Origin: Ipomoea triloba
Taxonomy: Eukaryota; Streptophyta; Magnoliopsida; Solanales; Convolvulaceae
DNA: 64,000 nucleotides
NCBI RefSeq assembly: GCF_003576645.1
Contig: NC_044930.1
Coordinates: forward strand, 1,678,513-1,742,512
Direction of reading: 5' to 3'
Shown here: positions 11,884-24,425 of the stretch, in pieces
Layout: each line of letters begins with the position of its first letter
Numbering within the stretch: the first letter of the stretch is position 1
The notes under the pieces: generated by a model
Seen by the model: the letters and a program-made list of their open reading frames with translations, nothing else
The model's database searches: none
What the model was told of the DNA's origin: nothing
Position numbers and translations under genes: made by a program

Positions 11884-13073
11884 AGTTAATTCCAGCAATG
11901 GTCACCCGAGTATGTTGATTTTCCAAAATTAGTCCTCGTTTTTTAATTTTGACAATTTTGACACTTGACTATCGAATTCTTTCCAATGTTAGTCATTCCG
12001 TCAAAAGCTAGTTAAGTGCACGTTAAATGAAGGGTAAATTAGTCCTTTCACATGCCATGGCTCCGGTGAAAATCGTCGTCGATACACCACCGCCGTCAAC
12101 TCACTAAACTCCCCCAAAACTTCATAATTCTTACCCCATCACACGCCTGGCAGGCCTGAGCGTACAAGACCCATCCAGCTTGCAAAACCGACGTACAAAC
12201 ATGGATTTACAATTATCAATGCATTGCCGCTTGTAAAAGGATCCGACATTGTAAGAGCTCCAATCATGCGTTGAGGGCGGCGACCCTGTGTGCTTCCCTT
12301 CTCATACGGGATCCAAATCGGTGGCGAAAGTCGGTAAAATGGGAAAAGGGAGAAAGATGAGGACTAAGCAGGTGAACGTAGGGGATCTGGGGCGGGGCGG
12401 CGGCGGCAGAGCGGTTTCCGGCGACGGGGATTTTCGCAGATTATGACCTAGCAATCGAGAAATCTCCAAAAATTGATCTGCAATTTTTGCACAAAAATTG
12501 ATCCGCGGAGCGGATTCGTGTTGAGTCGCAAGGCAGTGAGCAATCGACGCACGCACGAGCAATCCAGAAATCTCCATCACACTGTAGATTTGTGTTGCGA
12601 TCGAGATGGTCGATTGAGAGATCGGCGAGAGGTGCGTGAGATTTTTGAGAATCCGGCGATGGGTCGAATTAGGGCAGAATTGCGTGGTGATTTTACCTTA
12701 TTAGAAGTGGAATCTAATCATCGTTGACGAAAAAATTTCTGCCGGTGAGAGAAAGAGGGCTTACAGTAGCGACGGCAAAGTCAAGAGTAAAAAATGCGGT
12801 GTCTCCGACGTCGAGCAGCACCACCAGCGGCGGAATGGCTCTAAGCAAAGCGAGTGTCACATGACCACTATAACTGTTGAAAGCTAAGGTGGAATGAAGA
12901 GGAAGAATACAATTAGCCGGAATGACGATTTTACCCTTATTTTGACGTCCAAATAACGGTAATGTAACAGAAGGATCAGAAAGATTTTGATAGTCAAGTG
13001 TCAAATTTTTCCAAATTAAAAGACGAGGACCAATTTTGGAAAATCAACATACTCGGGGGACCATTGCTGGAAT

Positions 13074-13078
<5 letters not shown>
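11884..13078. mobile_element. Long-TIR Mutator-like element 1
   Basis: Terminal inverted repeats of about 100 bp: the left begins AGTTAATTCCAGCAATGG, the right ends with its complement at 13078, and both contain the inverted AGTATGTTGATTTTCC. The element is 1,195 bp and sits inside (TA)n, so the target duplication cannot be defined. The interior (12060-12900) is unusually GC-rich, with GGCGGGGCGGCGGCGGCAG at about 12391, unlike the flanks. That suggests captured host sequence, but no protein family is recognised and no transposase is present, so it is non-autonomous. Confidence 0.75.
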
Positions 13079-13108
<30 letters not shown>

Positions 13109-14529
13109 CGAGAAAGAGGAAAAATAGCTTGGTCATTTCTTTGTTCCAAATCCATCTCTGTTTCTTCTCCTTTACTCTCTACTGACCCTAGAATTTGGAC
13201 CTTGAGCTATGTTTCTACTTTTATTTCTAGATTCATCTTTCAAGAGGTGAATCTGACCTTACATTTGTAGAAAACCCAGTGCCTAACAGTTTTAAGGAGG
13301 GCGGAGACGAAGAAATCAAGAAAAGGATACTTCACGCGATGTTGATACTCCAATGTTTAATCTGTGTCTACTACTTCAAAATGAAATTGGTATTTTCTCT
13401 CAAAACTATAAATATTTTGTACTGATAAATTTTACCTCTATGTCCGTGAGAGGATGTGTAAAAACTTGGAAGTAGAAGATTTTGTATCTGGAGGAGCTCT
13501 ATATGGTTGGTAAAGATAGCCCTGAGATTGCGATTTAATGGTAATTTTTTTTTCTCAAAAAGCTAATTGAAAATGCTACTTTGAGTAGCATTTTGAATTT
13601 TAGTATTTTAGAGTTATAAAAAGCTTATTAACCAAACAACTAATAGTGATCAAATAAGCCAAAATTGGCTGATAGACTGATTATTTACCAAACAGGGCCT
13701 TAATCTACCTCTGCATCTTTAGCGGAATCTGACCACCATGGGGGTACATTTATAAACTTATAATAAGATATTTCATGAATTTCAGCATCTAATTCATATA
13801 TAGATGTTCAAATTATAACAGTCAATCTAGTTTTTGAAGTGTTCAAACCATTACTTTATTTTATATAGCAGTACTTGATCTGTGCTACTATGAAGTTCCA
13901 TTTTCTGTAAAACTTATTTGTCAAACCACATAGTTTCAACTTTCAAGTTTATATAATTTTTTGGTTGTAAAACACCATTCAAAACTTTAAGCTAACTATA
14001 CTTCTTAAAAACAGAAACCTGTGAATGAATTCAAATATTTTTATTGTTTTAAATAAAGATTTAAATCCGAATGTATCTTTCAAAGCATCTTTCAGCAACA
14101 TACAGTGTGCCGTATTTATATAGAGTAAGAATCAATCTCGTTTATTGCCACTTAGGCATGTCCAGTGTGCTCTGTGCTACTATAAAATTGATACTCTGGC
14201 TTGTGAGTATGTTGACAATCTGAAAGGTAACTTTGTTTTATTTGTAACCCAAGTCTTTTTTTTTTTTTTTTTTTTTTTTNNNNNNNNNNNNNNNNNNNNN
14301 NNNNNNNNNNNNNNNNNNNNNNNNNNNNNNNNNNNNNNNNNNNNNNNNNNNNNNNNNNNNNNNNNNNNNNNNNNNNNNNNNNNNNNNNNNNNNNNNNNNN
14401 NNNNNNNNNNNNNNNNNNNNNNNNNNNNNNNNNNNNNNNNNNNNNNNNNNNNNNNNNNNNNNNNNNNNNNNNNNNNNNNNNNNNNNNNNNNNNNNNNNNN
14501 NNNNNNNNNNNNNNNNNNNNNNNNNNNNN

Positions 14530-14560
<31 letters not shown>

Positions 14561-15730
14561 CGAGAAAGAGGAAAAATAGCTTGGTCATTTCTTTGTTCCA
14601 AATCCATCTCTGTTTCTTCTCCTTTACTCTCTACTGACCCTAGAATTTGGACCTTGAGCTATGTTTCTACTTTTATTTCTAGATTCATCTTTCAAGAGGT
14701 GAATCTGACCTTACATTTGTAGAAAACCCAGTGCCTAACAGTTTTAAGGAGGGCGGAGACGAAGAAATCAAGAAAAGGATACTTCACGCGATGTTGATAC
14801 TCCAATGTTTAATCTGTGTCTACTACTTCAAAATGAAATTGGTATTTTCTCTCAAAACTATAAATATTTTGTACTGATAAATTTTACCTCTATGTCCGTG
14901 AGAGGATGTGTAAAAACTTGGAAGTAGAAGATTTTGTATCTGGAGGAGCTCTATATGGTTGGTAAAGATAGCCCTGAGATTGCGATTTAATGGTAATTTT
15001 TTTTTCTCAAAAAGCTAATTGAAAATGCTACTTTGAGTAGCATTTTGAATTTTAGTATTTTAGAGTTATAAAAAGCTTATTAACCAAACAACTAATAGTG
15101 ATCAAATAAGCCAAAATTGGCTGATAGACTGATTATTTACCAAACAGGGCCTTAATCTACCTCTGCATCTTTAGCGGAATCTGACCACCATGGGGGTACA
15201 TTTATAAACTTATAATAAGATATTTCATGAATTTCAGCATCTAATTCATATATAGATGTTCAAATTATAACAGTCAATCTAGTTTTTGAAGTGTTCAAAC
15301 CATTACTTTATTTTATATAGCAGTACTTGATCTGTGCTACTATGAAGTTCCATTTTCTGTAAAACTTATTTGTCAAACCACATAGTTTCAACTTTCAAGT
15401 TTATATAATTTTTTGGTTGTAAAACACCATTCAAAACTTTAAGCTAACTATACTTCTTAAAAACAGAAACCTGTGAATGAATTCAAATATTTTTATTGTT
15501 TTAAATAAAGATTTAAATCCGAATGTATCTTTCAAAGCATCTTTCAGCAACATACAGTGTGCCGTATTTATATAGAGTAAGAATCAATCTCGTTTATTGC
15601 CACTTAGGCATGTCCAGTGTGCTCTGTGCTACTATAAAATTGATACTCTGGCTTGTGAGTATGTTGACAATCTGAAAGGTAACTTTGTTTTATTTGTAAC
15701 CCAAGTTTTTTTTTTTTTTTTTTTTTTTTT
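13079..15730. repeat. 1.2-kb direct duplication flanking an assembly gap
   Basis: Positions 13084-14279 recur at 14536-15731 at a constant offset of 1,452 bp, with no indel seen across more than 1.1 kb. Each copy starts in (TA)n and ends in poly(T). Neither copy encodes a recognisable protein. Within each copy, a MITE-like piece (13560-13700) ends in ACCAAACAGGGCC. Confidence 0.85.
14280..14529. other. Assembly gap, 250 N
   Basis: Exactly 250 N between a poly(T) run and a (TA)n run. Open frames that cross it have no meaning. Confidence 0.98.
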
Positions 15731-16330
15731 CTAAATGATCATCTGAAAGATGACTTTATTTTATTTGTCATATATAGAACTATCTCTTCATAAACTGCAA
15801 GTTAAACTATCTCTTAATAAGAAATAGAGGAGATACAGATTATTTTTAGCTTGGCCCCATTAGACAAATTCCATGCATTTCTTAGAACTCTGACTGGAAA
15901 TACAATGAAATATGTACATAAATTTACAATAATAATTTATTATATTAGTAACAATTGTAATGAGCAAAGCTCTTTGAGTTGGTATATATCTGTTATGGAA
16001 CGAAACTCAATTGAAGCTTGATTGGATGAATGAACTGTTTTGCCATAACTGAGACTGGAATGGAAATTGAACATATACTCATGACAGAGTGTTTGCTCAC
16101 CGCACAGATCGACTATTATTATAGCTGTAAATTCAGAGGTTAGGAAAATACCTTTGAATCATGGAAAACCACTTCTTTAGACTTGATGGCTTCACTGCCT
16201 TTTCTTTCAGGAAAGTCGAACTACCCAACCACTTGAACCTTCATTGCTCTACTAATCGTTGTAAGGTGAAATCTCATGACCGTGAATGTAGACTGGATAC
16301 ATTCTGATCAGAGATTGGATGCGAATAGGC
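15731..16330. other. AT-rich stretch without recognised gene
   Basis: No supported ORF or transposon end was found here beyond membership of the probable Helitron that encloses it. Confidence 0.5.
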
Positions 16331-16417
16331 TGCGATATTGTACTGATGGTGTTTGAGTTTGAAACAACTACATCTGCGATATTGTACTGATGGTGTTAGA
16401 GTTTGAAACAACTACAT
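16331..16417. repeat. Two-copy 44-bp tandem repeat
   Basis: A 44-bp unit starting TGCGATATTGTACTGATGG is present twice head to tail (16331-16374 and 16375-16417), differing at one base. Confidence 0.85.
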
Positions 16418-16921
16418 TATACATGTATTTATATTACAGCAAACATCTTTTATCCAAACGTTTGTGTCGATTCGACGAAGTATATTTAAGGAATATGACC
16501 GCTATTAATTCGTGATTAATGATTTAATGAAATGTTTAAGTCGTAATTCGAAAAGGCTTATCCAAAAATTTGGTTTAAACAAATTACATACTAAACGGTG
16601 CCGTATTAAATGTATCCTGAACTTTTTACCCAAACTCTACAAAACGACAGCCTATTATTTGGGCGGGAACTTTTCACCAAAAAGATTTTGTTTTATTATA
16701 TATAACTAGTAATTGACCCGTGTGATGCACGGAATCCACATCTACTTCATGTTTGTATAATAAAAATATTAAAAATTTATTTTAAATCAGTAATGAATAA
16801 GGTATGTAATATATAAGTACTTAACTTTTCGAACACAAATTTTCATAAGTTAGTGGAAACAATAATTATTATAATGTTACGGAACAATAATAAATGAAAT
16901 AACCTTTGTTCACACAAAAAA

Positions 16922-18439
16922 TTAAAGATTATTAAAGACTTCTTGGTAAACAACATTAGTAGTTGAATTACAATGCATTTCTGACTCATTACAAATTAAG
17001 ATTTTGAGACCTTTGTGATTGCTAACTCGAGATGCTGCAACATATAGTTGACCATGAACAAAAACCGGTTTCTTCAATAGCAGACCCACATGAGAAAGCG
17101 TTTGTCCCTGACTTTTATTAATAGTCATTGCATATGAAAGCATTAAAGGAAATTGTCTCCTTTTAAATTTGAAAGGCAATCTCGGATCTGACGGTGTCAT
17201 AGTCATGCGAGGAACTAACACCCTTGTACCTGCATTGTTACCGGTCATTATTTTGGCTTCTATAACATGTTCAGACAGTCTAGTAACCATCAACCTAGTG
17301 CCATTGCATAATCCAAAGGAATGGTCAATGTTCCTTAGTAACATGACCGGTGATCCAACTTTCAAGGTTAAAGAATGATTAGGTATGCCTGATGCTCGCA
17401 ATCCATTTAGAAATTCTGGAGTGTGTACGTCTACAAGGACACCGCTGTTTGTTTCAGATTGACACATAGTGTCACAACTAAAGTATGTCTTGCTTTCAGC
17501 CACATGCATGTTACTCATATAATCATTTACAGAGTTAACAACATCAAGTGTTGGTGCTAAAATAGCCCGGCTTTCAAGGTAACTGTGCTCACATTCGCCA
17601 TTCCTAAACATCGGAAATATGTTTTCCACAATCGTCACGATCGGGTCACCATTATAGTTTAATAACATCTCATCTGGTATATGCACCTCTGCATAACCAT
17701 CATTCGGACCCCCAAGAGTACCATCTCCAACTGTTGCAATCCACCTAGCAAATTCCTCAAGCTGTTGCATTTCAAGACCAGGTAGCATGGAATTTAGACG
17801 GAGATTTTTTGTCAATCTAAGAACTTTACAACTATTCCACAAATATGATGAATTGATAGATGCAGATACAATGTCTTGTCTAGATCCTTTAGGGATCACG
17901 GGTAGTATTTGCCTAAAATCTCCACCTAATACAACTGATTTCCCACCAAATGTTTTATTTCCACTTGACGGATCCATAACTCGTAGTAAATCTCTCATTG
18001 TTCTGTCTAATGCTTCAAAGCAATGTTTGTGCATCATTGGAGCTTCGTCCCATATGATCAGCTTTGTTTTCACAATCAACTCAGCAAGATCGCTACCAGG
18101 TTTAATATTACATGTTGAGTCTTCTGTAATGGAAATTGGTATTGCAAATCTTGAGTGTGCAGTTCTTCCACCAGGTAAAAGTAATGAGACTATACCACTT
18201 GATGCAACATTGATAACAATATCGCCTTTAGACCGCAATTCCGAAGACAATGCCCTCCATAGAAACGTCTTCCCGGTTCCACCGTATCCGTAGACAAAGA
18301 ACAAACCACCTCTGTTAGATGCAACATCCTCAAGTATCGTTGCATAGACTCCTCTTTGCTCATCAGTTAGTTTACGTGACAAGTTATCACTTTCTCTTGC
18401 AAGAGCTTCACGGTCATATGACATCTCTTCAAGTAACAA
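16922..18439 (-). CDS. Intact Pif1-type helicase domain ORF of the RepHel gene
   Basis: An uninterrupted 505-codon frame, the C-terminal part of the broken RepHel gene. It has Walker A GYGGTGKT at residues 51-58, Walker B IIWDEAP at about 128-134, motif III LGGDFRQILPV at 171-181, the RRQFPLMLSYAMTINKSQGQ block and GQLYVAASRV near the end. These are the SF1B helicase motifs that drive strand displacement during rolling-circle transposition. The ATG at 18439 is only the first in the open frame after the upstream frameshift and is not a native start. Whether any separate helicase polypeptide is made is unknown. Confidence 0.8.
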   Translation of the reverse strand: MLLEEMSYDREALARESDNLSRKLTDEQRGVYATILEDVASNRGGLFFVYGYGGTGKTFLWRALSSELRSKGDIVINVASSGIVSLLLPGGRTAHSRFAIPISITEDSTCNIKPGSDLAELIVKTKLIIWDEAPMMHKHCFEALDRTMRDLLRVMDPSSGNKTFGGKSVVLGGDFRQILPVIPKGSRQDIVSASINSSYLWNSCKVLRLTKNLRLNSMLPGLEMQQLEEFARWIATVGDGTLGGPNDGYAEVHIPDEMLLNYNGDPIVTIVENIFPMFRNGECEHSYLESRAILAPTLDVVNSVNDYMSNMHVAESKTYFSCDTMCQSETNSGVLVDVHTPEFLNGLRASGIPNHSLTLKVGSPVMLLRNIDHSFGLCNGTRLMVTRLSEHVIEAKIMTGNNAGTRVLVPRMTMTPSDPRLPFKFKRRQFPLMLSYAMTINKSQGQTLSHVGLLLKKPVFVHGQLYVAASRVSNHKGLKILICNESEMHCNSTTNVVYQEVFNNL

Positions 18440-21400
18440 TCTATTTGCATGTAATCTTGAATTGGCATTTGGGGGAAATCTTTCAATGATTTGCAGTAAA
18501 TTGCTAACAACTTCTCCAACTCAACCAATGCTATATTTTGTTTCTCATCATCTGTTAACACCAAATCTACATACAAAGAAAGGGAACATGTCAAAGACCA
18601 GCAATTGGTACAGTTGTGACATAATCAAACGAATAAATAAGGTTCTTCATAATCATGTTATATATCACCTGGTTCCGAAAGACATCGACGTTGATTGAAT
18701 TGGATATCCTCTGCGAGATGCAGCCATACTTCATTCCATACTATCTCCAGCCGAGCCAATGAGTTTGATATCAACAATGTCACAAAAAGTTTTCGCATTG
18801 AATGAGCTGATGACCAATGGCTGACTTCTGTTATTGCATCAATGTATTCTTTATCATCATCTATTAAGCCTCTTGCATAACATGCATCTCTAAAACTCGC
18901 ATACTCTTCACCGTTAAGTGTTCGTATGTCTTTAAAGCAAGTTGGACCACGTACTATATTTAACAAACATCTAAGGTAATACACTTCACCACTTCCTGGC
19001 GGAACGTAAAAAATACGACCTATAGAGAATCCCCTTTGCCTTGGAAGCCATTCCCTTGAGTTTTTTTTCCAAACGAATTTTTTGGGCATCTCAATATAAG
19101 TCAATACCCTAGCATCGGCATATTTTTTGTTAGCATCAAACCATGTAGTGAACATACTTTGTCCAATAGTCTGACGTTTTAACACAGAGTCAACACTATC
19201 ATCATCGTCGAACACAATCGACTGGCAATCCGGTAAGTGAAAGCTCAACCTGTTCACTTAACCTCTCAACCGCTGGATTCCTGAACTGCACATCGAATCC
19301 AAACAAACGCCATGTAGCCTCACACGTAGATACATATCGACAATCGTAGTACATGCTGATCTCATCGACTGACTCGGTACCATCTCCGTTAATGGTGCTT
19401 TTATAAAATTCCGTTGTGACTCGATCATTCCCTTTATTGACATAATTGAATAAGTATTTAATAGATCGAGACTGATTGCACCATTCAACGTTCATGTGTG
19501 CGCGGTATTTCAAAAGTAAGTACCTGTTGTGTGGAACAACGTACCCATTATCTAGTTGGATACCGTTCTTTTGTACTGTGAGGCCATCATCTCAACGCCT
19601 GTAAATTGGGTATCCATCATCATCAAAATGGGATGAGTCAACAAACTTTTTAGGAAAATGCTTTGAGCACCTCCCATTAACCATACATGGAGAATGTTTC
19701 CTTGCAACTCCACATAGTCCATGAACCATGAATTCCTCCACTGCATTGTAGCAGTCAATGTCATTGTCTTTGGTTGGAATCTCTGCAGATATAATGGAGT
19801 CCATGAATTTGGTAGAGGACAGGTTATCGCTTCTTTTTAAAAACAGCAAGATGTGTGCATGTGGTAGGCCACGCTTTTGAAATTCAATGGTGTATATAAC
19901 TGTTCAAAAAGAAAAAATACATAAGAAGTTAAACAATAACTTTTTATGCAACAACATACTAAAGTATATATAGTTTTAAATACATGTTATAATCTACCTG
20001 CTGATACTTGACCAAACAATTCACCTGACCGTAGTTCTTTTATTAGACAATCCAACTTCATTTTAAAAATTCTACACACAATATCAGGTCTGTCTTCAGC
20101 CTTCAAGTTTCGTGACCCGAGGTAACGTTGTATCTCCGGCCACTTTGTATTACACGTAAATGTAATAAATAAATTTGGATACCCTATCCAACGACAAATG
20201 GCCATTGCATCCTGATAGTTCTGAATCATATACCTAGCTCCACCCGTAAAGCTCGATGGTAGAATTATGCGCTTTCCCTGCGTGCTGGGTTCAATTTCAC
20301 CGCGAGTCAATGCATCGGACAATCCTTTGTATGCTTCGCACCTAAGAGCTTTTTGATTGTTCCTTATGAATAAGAACCTTTCCGATTCAACCATGGTGTA
20401 AGCATCAACTAAAAACTGTTGGAAAAGCCTCTTTGCATAAAGTATGGTAGAAATTTCTCCTAATCGTTCATGTATACGAAAAGAAAAATACTCTCTTGCT
20501 GAAACCCGTTGTCTCCCTGTACTTTGGCATGCACGATGTCCACCAAAAGGGATATCTTCCCTAAACCCGTCCTCGCCATACGGGAAAAGTAGTGGATACT
20601 GCAACGGTAAGTATGCTGGGTTCAACTCACTTATTCTTTTTAAGGTAACAGATTTAGACTCAACCAATATGTCACGCTCGCCTAGCATTGGGTCAAGGTC
20701 ACCAACAATAAGTGCAGCAACCTCTGAGGCTGTCGGTAAGTTATATGTTCTAGCATCTTCAGACCTTTTACAAATTAGTCTCATTTTAATTTCAACTCGT
20801 GGGTTAGATTCGATCTCAAATTTAGCATTGCGAAAAGATTTAACCAAGACATTGTGCTCATCTAGAACCTCCTTAATGTCAGCAACAACATCAACGTGTC
20901 TACTATCATTGTCTTGATCTTTCCTAAATTGAAACCCATTGGCCAACAAAATTAGAATACCCTTCAAGAAATGAAATAGTAGGAAACGTAGATGTACAAA
21001 AAGGTAAGTATTTATAAACTACCTGACAGAATTTATACGATTGTTAATCTCATGATCTGTGTCGTGAATATACAACTGTGCAAATCTCGGCTGACAACCA
21101 TCAGTTGGTAGTAAACTACCAATTAGGTGAAAATTTTGTCCATTGATTCTAAATACCGGTGGTGCACTACCATTATTTACAGACTTGTCAACCTTACCAC
21201 CCATTGATGTAAAACAGAACATACTATTGAATGCCCTTATGTTATCCAAGAAACATGTTCTTTTATCTCCGGGTTTAAAAAAGAGGTCGTATAATTTTTG
21301 CGGTGGACGTGAGATAGTCGGCAATGTAATCTTCCCGTGACCGCAACAAATTGAATACTTAGGGGACCTACTATCTCTAGCCTTGTTTAATCTTTCCTCG

Positions 21401-22523
21401 TACCAAAACACCGATGAACAATGTTCACACGTATTGTTAGGGTCACCAAAATCTGCATATTCAACTGCAATACTTATAAGTTTAGACATATATAGAATAA
21501 CAAATCCTCATATAATATGTGTTAGAAATGTATATATTACCGGGGGTTACAAAGGGTGGAGAGGGAATTTGCTGGGCAACCGCTTCGAATTCCATGTTTA
21601 AGTTTCGCCAATAAGTGTGTGTCTGTTGTTCATTTTCCATGTTATTTTGAGCAGACCTTTGATCCAATAATCCATGAATCTCAACATTATCTAATTTATC
21701 AGGAGACAATTTAAAGATGTGTGAATGAAGAATGTGTATTCAAAATATTAAATATTTTTTTAAAACTTAATTAAAACATTAAATATAATATATACCATTG
21801 GTTACATCGCTTAGAGGTATTCTAGAACTACAGCTCTGGTTATGGTCGATGTTACTACCACTTGCTACACCATGAGGCGATGTACAATAAGTGTTGGAAA
21901 TTGTTGTATGTAACACATCTGCGTAAAAAATACGTAATTATCCTCACATTGCAAATACAATTTCAAGCATGCCATAATAAACCATATACTAACCATTTGT
22001 TATTATACTCAGTGGGGTAGACAATGATGCTTGAAAAACACCATAAAAACCACGTTGAGTTGTATTACGGGATCCATTATTATTTGTAGGATAACAATTT
22101 TCTGCACACATAACATTAAATATGTTTGAATTAACAGCAACTAATATGGAGTAAAAATAGTTATACGCATACAATGTTTATTATTACTGTTATTATTATT
22201 AAGTAAAAAATTAATACAGTTATTATTAGTGCAGTAAAAAATAAATAGAAAAATAAAATAAATAATAAATAAATAAATAAATAAATGTCTCTACTCTCTT
22301 GAACCTCCGGTTCTGATTTTCTCAGTTCGTAATGACTACTGTTCACTAAGAAATGACTTCTGGTAAAAAAAAAAAAATCGGTAGATGTAGCCTATTTAAT
22401 CACTAAGAAATGACTACTTAAATTACTGAAATTTAAGACAATAGAAATTGATAACTTACCTTTGTAATTTGGATTAGCTTTCCTCTTCTGACCAATAAAT
22501 GTAGAAGACTGTAACTTCTTCAT
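16922..22523 (-). pseudogene. Helitron RepHel (HUH endonuclease plus Pif1 helicase), mutated
   Basis: Rolling-circle transposase gene. Eight exons can be drawn: 22460-22523 (ATG at 22523), 21994-22101, 21796-21918, 21541-21690, 21023-21464, 19998-20923, 18669-19899 and 16922-18566. Exon 5 has a zinc-knuckle-like C-x2-C ... CCGHG block; exon 6 is the Helitron_like_N domain; exon 7 holds the HUH motif (GLPHAHILLFL, codons near 19853-19861) and both catalytic tyrosines (YLFNY, 19442-19456); exon 8 is a Pif1 helicase. Three lesions break it: an in-frame TGA at 19592-19594, a 13-bp insertion flanked by AACC repeats at about 19247-19259, and a single-base frameshift near 18460-18475. Catalytic residues themselves are kept, so decay is recent. 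It cannot make one full protein without readthrough or editing of these sites. Confidence 0.88.
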
Positions 22524-24425
22524 GATGAGTTAATCTGTCCTATGAGAATTCTGTATTCCGATCGAACTCAGATGCATGATGGAAGTGAAAACATATGAAA
22601 CTTTGTATGAATCAAGAGTTTTAAATTTTAGAACTCAAATTTATGTAAGAAGAATAAAAGCTAATCTCTTAAAGCAACTGTACAGGTTCATATAAAACAT
22701 CGTGCTTCTTGGGTACGTATGTGAGACTGTATTTTCCCACTATGATTAATAGTGTTTCAATATACAGAGGATTCCAAAACACAGTATTACCGTAAGGAGA
22801 GATACAGAGAGGCTAAAACTATTCACCCAACAAAGAAATAGAAGCAAACTAATTATTAAAAAAATCCAGAAAATCAAGATAAACTACCTGGTACTAACAA
22901 AGCTAAAACAAAACTCATAATTCTAAGTCATGCTTTCTAATGCCATCCAAATATTGACAATCATAACTCCTTCACTACTCAAATTATGTCTTTTTCCACC
23001 TAGCTTTAAAATCCATACATGTACCCACCTAATAGGAAATGAAGGCAATCGAAGCCTAAATATTAATAAAAATAATTAGAACAATAAATTAAATTCAGTA
23101 TTTACCTTTAGAGGATAAGGAGAGGACGTGATCTATCCTGTTTCGTTGCAAACCTTTTTGATGAGGCCTTCGCTGCTATATAACAAAAGATTCAAACATT
23201 TCACGACCAAGGTGATGATGACTTGAAGGCCAAAGCTTGAAGAAAGCTATGAAGGCAGTAAATTGCCGATTAAGATTTAAGTGGAAGATTACTTCTGAGT
23301 GTGAATGACTTACTTTATAGTTGGAAACACATTGATTTTTATTGCCAAGCTTTGGAACAGACAATTTCAGTTCCCAATGCTTTGATATTGAAAAAGGTCT
23401 GCCATCCATTAATTTTCATCCTTTTCTATGTGCATTGAAAACATAAATAGTTTAATATATATGTCAAATACAAATTACTATTAGCCAACACTGTGAATCT
23501 AGAATACTATCATTGAGCGGGAAAAATTAGTTGACCTTTATTGACCTGTTTGTGGCTTTTATATATTCTAGTATGCCACCCGTGCGATGCACGGACTAAA
23601 GATTTGAAATCTTAAAATTATGCTATGTTATTAAAAACTATAAATGCTATTAAATTTTATATATAAAAAAGAAATATGAGTATCATTCATTTATAAGATT
23701 TTGTTATTTAATAAATATATATATTGTTATTGATTTGTTATCATAAAATTATGAACATACATATTTGCAATTAAATTAAGAATTGATATTTACGAAGCGT
23801 TTGGTTGGAGAAAATTACAATTACATTATCACTTAATTCTAAAGACAAATAAATTCCTTTGTTTGGTTGGAGATAATTGCAATTCCATAGAATAGTAATT
23901 CCCTTATTTTTATGGAATTAAAATCTCATGCCCCCTAAGATTTTAATTCCATGGGTTTTAGGAAGAAACAAATATAATCCTGAGAAAAAATTACCCTCCA
24001 ATTTTTAACCTAAAATTGATGTTTGACATTCCCTTGATGATAGTGTATATTATTCTTCGACTATTGTCAAGAGAGAACGTTGTACATGAGTAATAATCAT
24101 TCTAGGTCAATCTTAATAACGTATGTTTCTCAAAACTCTTAAGTGTTTAAATTTGATATGTGTATATAGTGTATTTGCCTAAATTTTGAACAGCAAAATT
24201 TCAATAAAATATAGTATAACACACATGCGTTACACAACAATATTTAAAAAATATTGAACCATAACCAATTAGTATGAAATTATGTAAAATATTACACACA
24301 TAACATAATTTTTTTTACATATATAAAAGTTATAATTTCGTAAACTTTAAATATATCTATTACATTATATGTCACAACCCAAAGAATATCCTAAATCTAA
24401 ATAAATCATTTACAATTTATATTAG

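Larger units (their letters stand above)
10182..16705 (-). mobile_element. Probable Helitron, minus orientation, heavily interrupted
   Basis: The left end shows a Helitron 3' terminus on the minus strand: CTAG at 10182-10185 preceded (in element sense) by the hairpin of CCGTGCGATGCACAG at 10194-10208. The right end at about 16705 reads, in element sense, TATATAATAAAACAAAATC followed by TTCCCGCC, which resembles the 5' ends of the other Helitrons here. A second hairpin-like copy sits at 10431-10444. The interior carries a minisatellite, a Mutator-like element and the assembly gap. That these two ends belong to one element is inference. Confidence 0.4.
16706..23567 (-). mobile_element. Formerly autonomous Helitron with RepHel gene
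   Basis: In element sense the 3' end is the hairpin of CCCGTGTGATGCACGG (16717-16732) followed ten bases later by CTAG (16706-16709), and the next host base is T as expected for A^T insertion. The RepHel gene ends 216 bp inside this end. The 5' end must lie between the first exon (22523) and the next Helitron 3' end at 23568; TATATAAAAGCCAC with CCCGC about 35 bp further in, read from 23566 on the minus strand, is the likely start, though the canonical TC is not clear. Size about 6.9 kb. Confidence 0.8.

Noticed and set aside
14145..14607. Long open frames across the N gap on both strands
   Set aside because: They consist of N-derived X residues plus TA and poly(T) repeats; no real coding sequence.
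17787..18293. 168-codon plus-strand ORF within the helicase region
   Set aside because: Antisense shadow of the Pif1 helicase frame; motifs belong to the minus strand.
20444..20917. 157-codon plus-strand ORF
   Set aside because: Antisense shadow of the Helitron_like_N exon.
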